Shown here piece after piece: positions 15,745 through 23,695 of a stretch of DNA of 23,695 nt. The DNA is from Pseudomonas sp. UBA1879. GTDB lineage: Bacteria > Pseudomonadota > Gammaproteobacteria > Pseudomonadales > Pseudomonadaceae. The notes beneath the pieces were generated by a model, which was given only the letters and a program-made list of their open reading frames with translations, was not told the DNA's origin and did no database searches. Position numbers and translations under genes: made by a program. The number at the start of each line of letters is the position of its first letter. Position 1 is the stretch's first letter. Location of the stretch: assembly GCF_002338065.1 (NCBI RefSeq), contig NZ_DDHJ01000025.1, positions 115,960-139,654 on the forward strand, given 5' to 3'.

Positions 15745-18700
15745 TCAGTGGTGATCGACCTTGATGGTTGCCGCGTCGCCGCCTGCGATCAATGAATTGA
15801 TCGTAGTCGATGACGAGAAGTGCACGTTGTCCAGCTTGATCGTCACGTCCGCATTGGCCAGACCGCCAGCCGCATTCAGTTGGCCTGTGGAGCTGACGGC
15901 CAATTGAGCGGAACCGTCCGATGCGGTCGTCAACTTAAGGAAGTTGTCGATGGTCGCGTCCGATTCGTTCTGCAGCAGGTCGCGCAGGTCGATGCTGTCC
16001 TTGTCGGTCTGGCTGAAGCCCTTGATGACGTCGATGCCGCCGTTGGTGTTGAGGTCGCCCTGCTTCCACACGAACGTGTCCGCCCCCGGACCGCCCACCA
16101 GAATGTCGTTGCCCTTGCCGCCGATCAGGATGTCGTCGCCGCCCTGGCCGAACAGGATGTCGTCGCCATTGCCGCCCAACAGCGTGTCGTTGCCATCGGG
16201 CAGGCCAGTGGTGTTCGAGCTGTTGGTGAGCGTGGCCACGTCATCGACGTGGCTGGTGATGAACTGGTGCAACGCCTTGTCGGTGATCGTCGACACGTCG
16301 ACTTTCAGTGTGTCCGCCGCGAATGCCTTCAGTGCCGAGATGCCTTGCAGCGCGGTGCCTGCCTTCGAGGTGTAATCGACCAGGTCGCCGAACAGGATGT
16401 CGTTGCCGTCACCGCCGTTCACCGTGTCGTTGCCCGGGCCGACCAACGTTTCTTTGCTGAGGATGGAATCGCTCAGTTTGGAGACGTCGATGCTCGACTG
16501 CGAATGCTGGTTGCTGTCGTAGTCATTGAGCACCGTGCTGGTGACCGGCGTGTTCTTGGTGTTGTTCAGGCCAATGGCTTCCACCGCCGTGTGAGCCTCG
16601 GTTTGCAGCGAGGCGAAGGCGGCCTTCGACTCCGCGCTGACGTCGCTGGTGGTGTTCGCGCCGTCACCGCCGGTCGCGGTATAGACGTTTTTGCCTGCGC
16701 TGCCGTCGACCGCACCGATGATGCTGGAGCTCCAGTTACCGTTCTTGTCCTGGACGTACTGATAGACCTCACCGTTCGCCGTGATGATGGTCACGCCGTT
16801 GGATTTCAGGGCCGTGCCTTGTTGCCAACTGCTCAGCTTCTGATCGAGCGTCACGTCGTCGCTCGTGTTGTTGTAGAAGTCGATCAACGTCGGGTGCAGC
16901 GTGGCTTTGCTGTCGACGGTGAAAGTCGGCGAGCCGTCGGTGATGAAGTACGTCAGGTTCTGGGCATTGGTGTTGCTGGTGGCCGCCGAGCTGGTGAACC
17001 AGTTCTGCGTGGCCTGGAACACCGCCTCGTAGTTGGTGCCACCGCCACTGGTCATGCTGTCGAGGAAATTGGCTTTCAAGTTGTCCAGGTTGTAGTTCTT
17101 CAGGTCCAGCGTGAAGGACTTGTGCACGGTGCTGTCGAAATCCACCAGGAACACTTGCACGGTGCCTGCGCCAACGGTCGTCGCAGCGGCCTTGAGCTGA
17201 TTGAGAGCCGATGTCAGCTGGGTTTTCATCTGATCCAGAATGGCGCTCATGCTGCCCGAGCTGTCCAGCATGAATGCGATGTTGTAGTTCTGACCGGCCA
17301 CCAGTTTGATCGCATGCACGTCGGCCACGACGATGTCGTTGGCGGCGGTGCCGGTGAGGATGTTCGCGTCAGCCGTGCCTTCAGTCGTCTTGAACGTCCC
17401 GGCGTTGACAGTGATCGTGCTGCTGGCGGTATTGCTGTTCGCCTGGCCGTCATTCGCTACCACGTTGATGGTGCGCGTGCTGACGGTCGTGTCCGTGGTG
17501 CTGAAGGTGACGGCCTTGATCGCATCCTGGAAGGCCGCGAGGGTCGCTGGCGCGGAGGTCGACGTGCTGGCCAGCGTGACCACGCCGTTGCTCACAGTCG
17601 CCGAGACGCCATTGTTCAATGCCCACACCTTGGAGATGTCGAGGGTATCGCCTGTTTGTGCGGTGGCGATGCTGATCGTCACCGACTTCAGGGTGGTGTT
17701 GTCGACATCGGTCAGAGCCACGCCCGATTTCGCGGGGTTGCCGATCGGTGCACCGTCGCCGCCCAGGGTGTACGTGCTGGCGTAACCGGTACTGGATGCA
17801 CCATCGGAGGTGTCCAGGTCGATGACGGGTGCCACGTTCGCCTTCACGGTAATGGTGCTGACTGCGGTGTTCGAATTGCCTGCGCCATCGTTAACCACGA
17901 CGTTGAGGGTACGGGTGGCGTCCGTGTTGGTGGTGCTGAAGGTGACCGCTTTGAGTGCGTCCTGGAAGTCGGCCAGTGAGCTGCCACCGGCGTTCTTGCT
18001 GGTCAGCGTGAGGACACCGGCAGCGTTGCTGGTCACCGAGATGGAGCCTGGCAGCGCGCCGTACGCCAGGGTGTCGCCTGTCTTGAAGCCATTGATGGTG
18101 ACCGTTGCCGACTGCAGCGTGGTGTTGTCGACGTCCGAAATCCCCACTGCACTGGCTATTGCCACCCCCTCATGCCCCAGGGTGAAGGTGTTGGCATAAC
18201 CGGTTGCGGCCGCGCCATCGGCAGTGTTGAGGTCCAGCACGGGCGCATCGTTGACAGGCAACACGTTGACCGTCACATACGCCACGTTAGAGGTGTTGGC
18301 CCCATCGGTGATGGTGTAGCTGAACTTGACCAGGCCGTAGACATCTTTGGCAGGCGTGTAGATGACGTTGCCGGTCGCGTCCATGACCACGGAGCCGACG
18401 AGTTTGCCGTTGTCGAATACCGACGCCGGAGTTTTCGGATCGCCGCCCTGAAGGGAGTTGATCGTCAGCGTGGTGCTGTCCGGGTCTGAGTCGTTGGCCA
18501 ACAGCGTGCTCGCCTTGATGACCAACGATTGATCTTCGAGCGTGGTCAGCGTGCCATGGGACGTCGGCAACGCGTCGCTGCCCAACACGCTATAGGTGCC
18601 GACGGTGTTGTTGGTGACCGGCGCCACCGCAACCTGAAGTTTTGCGTAGCCGCCCTGATCCCAATAGACGATCTGAATGTCATGCGACGTGCCGCCCGTG

Positions 18701-21700
18701 ACCGTGAAGCGGGTTTCTTTGGTGGCGAGCGATGTGTTCGCATCGAAGGCAGCCACTTGTTTGCCGTCGATGAGCACGATGTAGCCGTCGTCCGCCGTTA
18801 CCTTCATCGCATAGTTGCCAGGCGCAAGCGTGACTTTGCCGGACAGCTCGATGATCGCGTCACTGGTGGTGGTCTGGGTGCTTCCCTTTGTGTACACGAG
18901 CGAGGCCTGGTCGGCGCTGCCCTTGCCCAGGAAGGCGTCCAGGTTGCCGCTGCGGCCCAGGTCATTGCCGAAGGTGCTGCTCAGGTAGTTGACCGATGTC
19001 GACGTGAAAGAAGCATCGGCGTTGTGGCTGGCGATGAAGTCCATCGCCTGCTTGATGGTGCCCAGGTTCGGGCCATCGAAGCCGCTGCCGCTGCCTTCCT
19101 TGTAGCCGTAGTAGTTGCCTTGCAGGCCGGAAATCGAAGTGCCGACATCGTCGACGGCCACCGGTGGCTGGTTGACCACCTTGATCGACGTGGTCGAGCT
19201 CGATGTGGCATTGGACGTGCCGGTGCCGTCGTTGGCGACCACGGTCACCGTCCGCACGGTGTTGGTGTCCGGATGGCTGCTGGTGTTGCTGTAGGTGATG
19301 CCTTTGAGTGCATCCTGATAGTTGGCGTAGGTCGTCGACGCATTGCCCGTGAGGGTGATGACATTACCTGACTGGCTGACCACGATGCCGCCTGCCAGAG
19401 GGCCGGTGCCGATGCTCAACTTATCGCCATCCGCGGTGACAGGGTTGTTGAGGGTCACGGTGACGCTGGCGATCTTGTCACCATTGGCGTCACTGATCTG
19501 CACGCCGGTGTCGGCGATGGACACGGCCCCGCCTTTCTGGGTGAACGTGGTGCTGTAGTCGTTGCCTTTATGAGCGTCATCAGTGCCTGGGCCGTTGAGG
19601 TCGATCACCGGCGCAATGTTAGGCGCGATGGTGATCGTGCTGACGGCGGTGTTCGAGGCATGATTCTTGTCTTGCCCGTCGTCGGCGATGACGTTGATGT
19701 TGCGCGATGTGGCGCTGCTGTCGGTGGTGCTGAAGGTGATCGCCTGAATCGCTTTCTGGAAGTCGGCCAGGGTTGGGGTCTTGCCTGTGGCGGCCGTCAG
19801 GATAATCGAGCCATTGCTGTAGGCGCTGGCCACGACTGTGGACGGCATGTTGGCCGCTACGGCCGTCAGCAAGTCACCGGTTTTCGCGCCATCGATGCTG
19901 ACGGTCACTTTGCTCAAGGTGGTGTTGTCAGCATCGCTCAGGCTGACGCTCGAGAGCGAGGTGGTGTTTGCGATGGCCACACCCGCATGCCCTGCAACGT
20001 AGCTGGCCGCGTAGCCCGTGCCATCTTGTGCGGTGTCAAGATCCAGGACCGGCGCGTCGTTGGTCGGGATCACCTTGATCGTGGTGGTCGCGCTGCCGAC
20101 GGCATTGGTGCCGCTGCCGTCATCGACTTTCACGGTCACGGTGCGATCAGCGACGCTCGGATTGCTGCTGGTATTGCTGAACGTGATGTTTTTGATCGCG
20201 TTCTGAATGTCGGCCAGCGAGGTCGCCGAGGTGCCTTTCAACACGATGACGTTTGCTGTCGAGGTGTCTGCAGTGATGCCACCGGTCAAGGCGCCGAGGG
20301 TCAGCTTGTCGCCATCCGCTGCAACAGGGTTGTTCAGGGTAACGGTCACGGTATAGACGGTGCCGCTGTCCTTGTCGCTGTCGATCAGGGTCAGGGTGCT
20401 GTCAGCGATGGACGTGCCAACGGCGCTCTTCTCGGTATAACTGGTGACGTAATCGTTACCGGCATGTGCCGTGTCGGTGCCTGGCCCGCTGAGGTCGATG
20501 ACCGGCGCGGCGTTGGCCTTGACCGAGATCACCGTGTTGGCCGAACCGGTATGGGTGCCGGTGCCGCCGTCATCGACCGTCACGCTGACGGTGCGGTTGC
20601 CCGTGCTGGTGGTGTCGGTGGTGCTGAAGGTGATCGCCTTGATGGCGGTGGCGTAATCAGCCTGCGAAGCCGTACCCGTCAGTTCGATGTGAGTCGCGCT
20701 CGACTTGGACGCATCGACGGTGATGCCCGTTGGCAGCGTGCCCACGGTCAGCTTGTCGCCGGTTTTCAGGCTGGCGGCGTCGATGTCGATGATGGCGCCT
20801 TTGATTGTGGTGCCATCCGGATCGGTGATCAGCGTGGTCGGTGCAGCGATGGCGACACCGGTGTGACCTTGGGTTGCGGTCGCAGCGAAGTCATTACCTG
20901 CAGCGGTCGGGCCGTTGAGGTCGATCACTGGGGCGTCGTTGACCGGCACCACATTAACCGTGGTGGTCGCGCTCGACGTCGCCGTTGCAGTGCCCGTGCC
21001 GTCATCGACGGTAATGGTGATGGTGCGCGGCGTCGTGTCCGGGTTGGTGCTGGAGTTGCTGTACGTGATGTTTTTGATAGCAGCCTGGTAATCCGCGAAG
21101 GTGGTTGCGCTGGTACCGGTCAGCACGATCTTGCCCGCCGTGCTGGTGTCGGCGGTGATGCCATGCAGACCAGCGAGGCTACCCAGATTCAGCGAGTCAC
21201 TCGTTTTGGCGTTGGTCAGCGTGATCGTCACGGACTTCAGTGTGCTGCCGTCGTGGTCGGTGAGGCTGGTTTGCAAGCCAGCAATCGACACCGGATTACC
21301 TTTTTCGGTGAACGTGGTGCTGTAGTCATGGCCCAGCGTCGTGGTGTCCAGATCCAGCACCGGTGCGGTGTTAACCGGCTGGTGCACGATGACCGAGAGT
21401 GTCTTGGAGGTTTCGGCGTGATCACCGTTCTCTTTCTCTGTAGACGTGGCCGTGACCTTCAGGTCGAAGTTGGCTGTGCCGACCTTTGGCGTGATGGTCA
21501 ACGAAGACAGCGTCCAGCCCGTGACGTCGATCACGCCGGTTGCGTCGGCTGTCACGCTGGTCTTGCCGTCAGTCAACACTGCGCCCGCAGGCACGCCGCT
21601 GATTTTAACGCTCAGCGTTTCAGAGCCGTCGGTGTCGGTCAGCGCCGGCGAAATGGAAACCAGCGAAATCGCTTTGCCCGCAGTGCCTTCGTTCAGTGGA

Positions 21701-23695
21701 TAGCCCGTGTAGAAACCTTCAACGGCGTTGCCTTTGACGTTCAGCGCGCTGACGTCGATGCCGGCTGCCTGCAAGTCGGCAATCGAGTTGTAGGTCGGGA
21801 CGCCACTGCTGCCCAGTGGCGTTGCTGCGCCGCCGTTGACCGACATCTGGACTTCGTAGTTGCCTGGGCCGCTCTGGTTGTAGTGATACAGCTCGAGGGT
21901 GTAATAGCCCGACACGCCTGGCGTGTAGGCGCTGCCGATGATCTTGCCCGACTGGACGTTCCAGCTGGCGGTCGCCACGTTGGTGCCACCGACGTTGATC
22001 AGCAGGCTGTCATCGCCGTGACCGCTGAAGGTGTACGACTTGCCCGCTTCGAGGTAGATCAGGCCCGTGGTCAGCGACCCGGTGCCTTGCGCGACATTTG
22101 TGCTCACGTAGTTGGCAACGGTAGTGGTGCTGTGTGCCAGGCTGCTGTTCGACGCAGCCGCGTCGAACACCGCTTTCAAATTGGCAGTCGGTTCGCCACC
22201 GCCATCGGTGTGCAGACCGCTCAGGTTGCCGACCCAGGTGACTTGCGTCAGACCGGTGGAAGGCAATGTCGGCGCGGGTGTCGCGGCATTGCCTGGCAGC
22301 ACCGTCGAGCCCAGGTCCAAATTCGGTGCGTCGGCAATCGGCTTCACGTCGATGTGCAGAATCGCGTTGCTGCCAGTGACGGCATCTGCGCCCGAGCCGA
22401 AGACCGGCTTGAACGTGAGTTGTGCATAGTCCGGGCTGATGCCCGAGGCGTTGTGAACTGGCACGAACTGCAGCTGGTTGCCCGTGATGTCAGCCTTGCT
22501 GATGGTCAGGCCGTTGCTCCCCAGATCCGATGCCGTCAGCGTATGGCCCTTATAGACCAGCGAACCTGCGGTCGGCAGGGACGTGATCACAATGCCCGAT
22601 GCTGGCGAGGCAGACGAACTGACGCCCAGCGAATCCCAGGTCACGGTTTGCGTCGCATCTTCGTCGCCGACGATGGTGCCGCCCGCTGCGCCTTGCACGT
22701 TGATCGTGGTGGTCGCCGAAGACGAGTGATCCTTATCCGCGCCGTCGTCCACGGTCACGGTGATGGTGCGTGGCGTGGTAACGGTCGAGGTGGTGCTGAA
22801 CGTGATGGCGTGGATCGCGTCCTGGAAGTCCTTCAGCGTCGGCGTACCGCTCGCGCTGGCGGTCAGGGTGATCACGCCCGGCGAGGTTTCGGTGGCCACG
22901 ACGCCATTGTTCAGCGTCGCCACTTTGGAGACGTCCAGTGCATCGCCGGTCTGTGAACCGCTAAGCGTGACCGTCGCGAACTTCAGCGTGGTGTTATCCA
23001 CGTCGGTGACCGTGACAGCCGCTGCCGAAATCGCAACGCCTGCCTGGCCTTGAGTAACCGTGGTGGTGTAATCGACGCCGTTCGGCGTGCCGACGACCGT
23101 GTCGGGGCCATTGAGGTCGATGATTGGAGCATCGTTGACCGGGGTAACCGTGATCGTTGCCGTTGCGGCGCTGGCGCTGGTCTTGCCCAGATCATCCACG
23201 ACATTGAAGTTGAAGGTCGTATCACCGTTCCAGTCGTGATTCGGCTGGAAGTACAACGTCACGGTGCCATCGGAGCCTGCGGCGATGGTGCTGTTGGCTG
23301 CGACTTTGATCGTCATCGCGGCATCGCTGTACAGCGTGCCGTTGTCCGGCAGACTGTTGATGACGAAGGATTTCACCGTGCCGTCGGTGTCGTTCCCGTG
23401 CAAGGTGACGGCGATTTGCGGTGCGTCTTCCAGACCGGTGGCCGAGCTGTTTTGAGCTTCAGGCGCTGCATCGAGGACCACCTTCGGCGTGTCGCTGGCC
23501 GGGGTTGACTTGATACCGTCGCTGACGGAAACCTGGATCGCAGGCAATTGGGTGCCCGCATTAACGGCCGCAATGCCATCGGCAGTCAGCAGTACGTCGT
23601 TGCCGCTGATGACGTAGTACTTGTCGCTGCCGTTAGTCAGCGTGACTTTCAGTTGGTCGGCAGGGGTGTCCGAGTCGCTGTAGGTCAGCTTACCG
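15745..23695 (-). CDS. Giant RTX adhesin with cadherin-like repeats, two PA14-like domains and vWFA (5' end outside window)
   Basis: The frame is open to the right edge, giving at least 2649 residues; the TTG at 23547 is not a real start. Reading toward the C-terminus there are mixed cadherin/VCBS-like modules, then eight ~140-residue modules opening AP[VI][IL]DL (near 23135, 21370, 20945, 20515, 20065, 19620, 18255 and 17840). Two PA14-like sugar-binding domains break the series: ~22250-21820 (GHGDDSLLINVGG) and ~19140-18620 (TADDGYIVLIDGK), each with the Asp-Asp pair of calcium-dependent PA14 lectins. A von Willebrand A domain lies at ~17310-16560, with DSSGS at 17265-17251, GGGTNYE and ITDGSP. 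RTX repeats follow (16447-16387; 16200-16081), then a T1SS C-terminal region ending TIKVDHH. It is a LapA/BapA/ice-adhesin-like biofilm adhesin; the N-terminal retention or LapG site cannot be seen. Confidence 0.95.
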   Translation of the reverse strand, partial: GKLTYSDSDTPADQLKVTLTNGSDKYYVISGNDVLLTADGIAAVNAGTQLPAIQVSVSDGIKSTPASDTPKVVLDAAPEAQNSSATGLEDAPQIAVTLHGNDTDGTVKSFVINSLPDNGTLYSDAAMTIKVAANSTIAAGSDGTVTLYFQPNHDWNGDTTFNFNVVDDLGKTSASAATATITVTPVNDAPIIDLNGPDTVVGTPNGVDYTTTVTQGQAGVAISAAAVTVTDVDNTTLKFATVTLSGSQTGDALDVSKVATLNNGVVATETSPGVITLTASASGTPTLKDFQDAIHAITFSTTSTVTTPRTITVTVDDGADKDHSSSATTTINVQGAAGGTIVGDEDATQTVTWDSLGVSSSASPASGIVITSLPTAGSLVYKGHTLTASDLGSNGLTISKADITGNQLQFVPVHNASGISPDYAQLTFKPVFGSGADAVTGSNAILHIDVKPIADAPNLDLGSTVLPGNAATPAPTLPSTGLTQVTWVGNLSGLHTDGGGEPTANLKAVFDAAASNSSLAHSTTTVANYVSTNVAQGTGSLTTGLIYLEAGKSYTFSGHGDDSLLINVGGTNVATASWNVQSGKIIGSAYTPGVSGYYTLELYHYNQSGPGNYEVQMSVNGGAATPLGSSGVPTYNSIADLQAAGIDVSALNVKGNAVEGFYTGYPLNEGTAGKAISLVSISPALTDTDGSETLSVKISGVPAGAVLTDGKTSVTADATGVIDVTGWTLSSLTITPKVGTANFDLKVTATSTEKENGDHAETSKTLSVIVHQPVNTAPVLDLDTTTLGHDYSTTFTEKGNPVSIAGLQTSLTDHDGSTLKSVTITLTNAKTSDSLNLGSLAGLHGITADTSTAGKIVLTGTSATTFADYQAAIKNITYSNSSTNPDTTPRTITITVDDGTGTATATSSATTTVNVVPVNDAPVIDLNGPTAAGNDFAATATQGHTGVAIAAPTTLITDPDGTTIKGAIIDIDAASLKTGDKLTVGTLPTGITVDASKSSATHIELTGTASQADYATAIKAITFSTTDTTSTGNRTVSVTVDDGGTGTHTGSANTVISVKANAAPVIDLSGPGTDTAHAGNDYVTSYTEKSAVGTSIADSTLTLIDSDKDSGTVYTVTVTLNNPVAADGDKLTLGALTGGITADTSTANVIVLKGTSATSLADIQNAIKNITFSNTSSNPSVADRTVTVKVDDGSGTNAVGSATTTIKVIPTNDAPVLDLDTAQDGTGYAASYVAGHAGVAIANTTSLSSVSLSDADNTTLSKVTVSIDGAKTGDLLTAVAANMPSTVVASAYSNGSIILTAATGKTPTLADFQKAIQAITFSTTDSSATSRNINVIADDGQDKNHASNTAVSTITIAPNIAPVIDLNGPGTDDAHKGNDYSTTFTQKGGAVSIADTGVQISDANGDKIASVTVTLNNPVTADGDKLSIGTGPLAGGIVVSQSGNVITLTGNASTTYANYQDALKGITYSNTSSHPDTNTVRTVTVVANDGTGTSNATSSSTTSIKVVNQPPVAVDDVGTSISGLQGNYYGYKEGSGSGFDGPNLGTIKQAMDFIASHNADASFTSTSVNYLSSTFGNDLGRSGNLDAFLGKGSADQASLVYTKGSTQTTTSDAIIELSGKVTLAPGNYAMKVTADDGYIVLIDGKQVAAFDANTSLATKETRFTVTGGTSHDIQIVYWDQGGYAKLQVAVAPVTNNTVGTYSVLGSDALPTSHGTLTTLEDQSLVIKASTLLANDSDPDSTTLTINSLQGGDPKTPASVFDNGKLVGSVVMDATGNVIYTPAKDVYGLVKFSYTITDGANTSNVAYVTVNVLPVNDAPVLDLNTADGAAATGYANTFTLGHEGVAIASAVGISDVDNTTLQSATVTINGFKTGDTLAYGALPGSISVTSNAAGVLTLTSKNAGGSSLADFQDALKAVTFSTTNTDATRTLNVVVNDGAGNSNTAVSTITVKANVAPVIDLDTSDGASSTGYASTYTLGGDGAPIGNPAKSGVALTDVDNTTLKSVTISIATAQTGDTLDISKVWALNNGVSATVSNGVVTLASTSTSAPATLAAFQDAIKAVTFSTTDTTVSTRTINVVANDGQANSNTASSTITVNAGTFKTTEGTADANILTGTAANDIVVADVHAIKLVAGQNYNIAFMLDSSGSMSAILDQMKTQLTSALNQLKAAATTVGAGTVQVFLVDFDSTVHKSFTLDLKNYNLDNLKANFLDSMTSGGGTNYEAVFQATQNWFTSSAATSNTNAQNLTYFITDGSPTFTVDSKATLHPTLIDFYNNTSDDVTLDQKLSSWQQGTALKSNGVTIITANGEVYQYVQDKNGNWSSSIIGAVDGSAGKNVYTATGGDGANTTSDVSAESKAAFASLQTEAHTAVEAIGLNNTKNTPVTSTVLNDYDSNQHSQSSIDVSKLSDSILSKETLVGPGNDTVNGGDGNDILFGDLVDYTSKAGTALQGISALKAFAADTLKVDVSTITDKALHQFITSHVDDVATLTNSSNTTGLPDGNDTLLGGNGDDILFGQGGDDILIGGKGNDILVGGPGADTFVWKQGDLNTNGGIDVIKGFSQTDKDSIDLRDLLQNESDATIDNFLKLTTASDGSAQLAVSSTGQLNAAGGLANADVTIKLDNVHFSSSTTINSLIAGGDAATIKVDHH
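16081..16447 (-). repeat. RTX calcium-binding nonapeptide blocks of the adhesin
   Basis: There are two clusters of GGxGxDxxx-type repeats: about two copies at 16387-16447 (GNDTVNGGDGNDILFGD) and about five at 16081-16200 (GNDTLLGGNGDDILFGQ and onward). They bind calcium outside the cell and drive folding after type I secretion. The 190-bp spacer between them encodes a short non-RTX helical insert. Confidence 0.9.
17405..23140 (-). repeat. ~430-450 bp adhesin repeat modules (eight copies, five in uninterrupted tandem)
   Basis: Modules beginning AP[VI][IL]DL and ending in a [TS]x[TS][VI][NT]V strand repeat every ~420-455 bp. Five run without interruption from ~21370 to ~19180, two lie at 18255-17405, and one at 23140-22690. 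Each contains the pattern D-x-D-x-[ST]-x-x-[KQ]-[SG], a T-G-D-x-L segment, ADYQxAIKxITF, and R-T-[IV]-x-V-x-V-D-D-G. These features are typical of calcium-rigidified extender domains. Confidence 0.85.

Noticed and set aside
16081..16200. Short evenly spaced repeats considered as a CRISPR array
   Set aside because: They are in-frame RTX nonapeptide codons, vary in sequence, and have no spacers or cas genes nearby.
15820..17979. 719-codon plus-strand frame opposite the adhesin C-terminus
   Set aside because: Shadow of the RTX/vWFA coding region, with no recognisable domain.
19570..22956. 1128-codon plus-strand open frame opposite the adhesin
   Set aside because: It is an antisense shadow of a repetitive, high-GC coding region. 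It is rich in Arg, Gly, Ala and Val without domains, while the minus frame has clear adhesin modules.
23547..23695. Adhesin start at TTG 23547
   Set aside because: The same frame continues open to the edge with repeat-like sequence (KLTYSDSDTPADQLKVTL), so the true start is outside the window.

Overview
The window looks like a Pseudomonas chromosome (fluorescens/syringae-type). It has high GC and Pseudomonas-like codon use, a tandem array of 'GTAGGAGTGGGCTTGCCCGCGA' REP elements at the left edge, an Rmd-like enzyme close to the pseudomonad D-rhamnan pathway, and a small protein family I know only from Pseudomonas next to RTX adhesins. Nothing in it is housekeeping. Almost every gene makes, modifies, exports or decorates the cell surface.

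Layout. (1) 1-395: three REP-containing repeat units. (2) 475-2891, plus strand: a two-gene O-acylation module, an AlgI-type MBOAT membrane acyltransferase followed 8 bp later by a membrane-anchored SGNH/DltD-like esterase-fold protein. (3) 2892-3346: a 455-bp regulatory gap with a strong inverted repeat. (4) 3347-5707, plus: a large secreted protein with N-terminal DUF4214 units, a glycine-rich hinge, a ~25-residue repeat and a type-I-secretion-like C-terminus. (5) 14127 down to 5840, minus: a polysaccharide (probably D-rhamnose-containing O-antigen) export and synthesis operon. Its order is GT-C membrane glycosyltransferase, wzt (ABC ATPase with carbohydrate-binding tail), a DUF4214/coiled-coil/methyltransferase protein, a GT4 glycosyltransferase, rmd, and a second GT4. 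No Wzm permease is present. (6) 23695 down to 14346, minus: a giant RTX adhesin (at least 2649 residues, N-terminus beyond the right edge), a 112-residue conserved protein, and a 306-residue RTX/DUF4214 protein.

How it fits together. The minus-strand operon would make GDP-D-rhamnose (Rmd), polymerise it (the GT4s), cap the chain by methylation and hand it to Wzt, whose C-terminal domain reads the cap in the E. coli O8/O9a paradigm. The adhesin carries sugar-binding-type PA14 domains and a von Willebrand A domain, so it may grip surface polysaccharides. The MBOAT/SGNH pair could acylate one of those glycans. The DUF4214 domain links the parts: it occurs in two secreted proteins and also in the cytoplasmic methyltransferase. 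Functions are inferred from sequence motifs read by eye; no database search was run.
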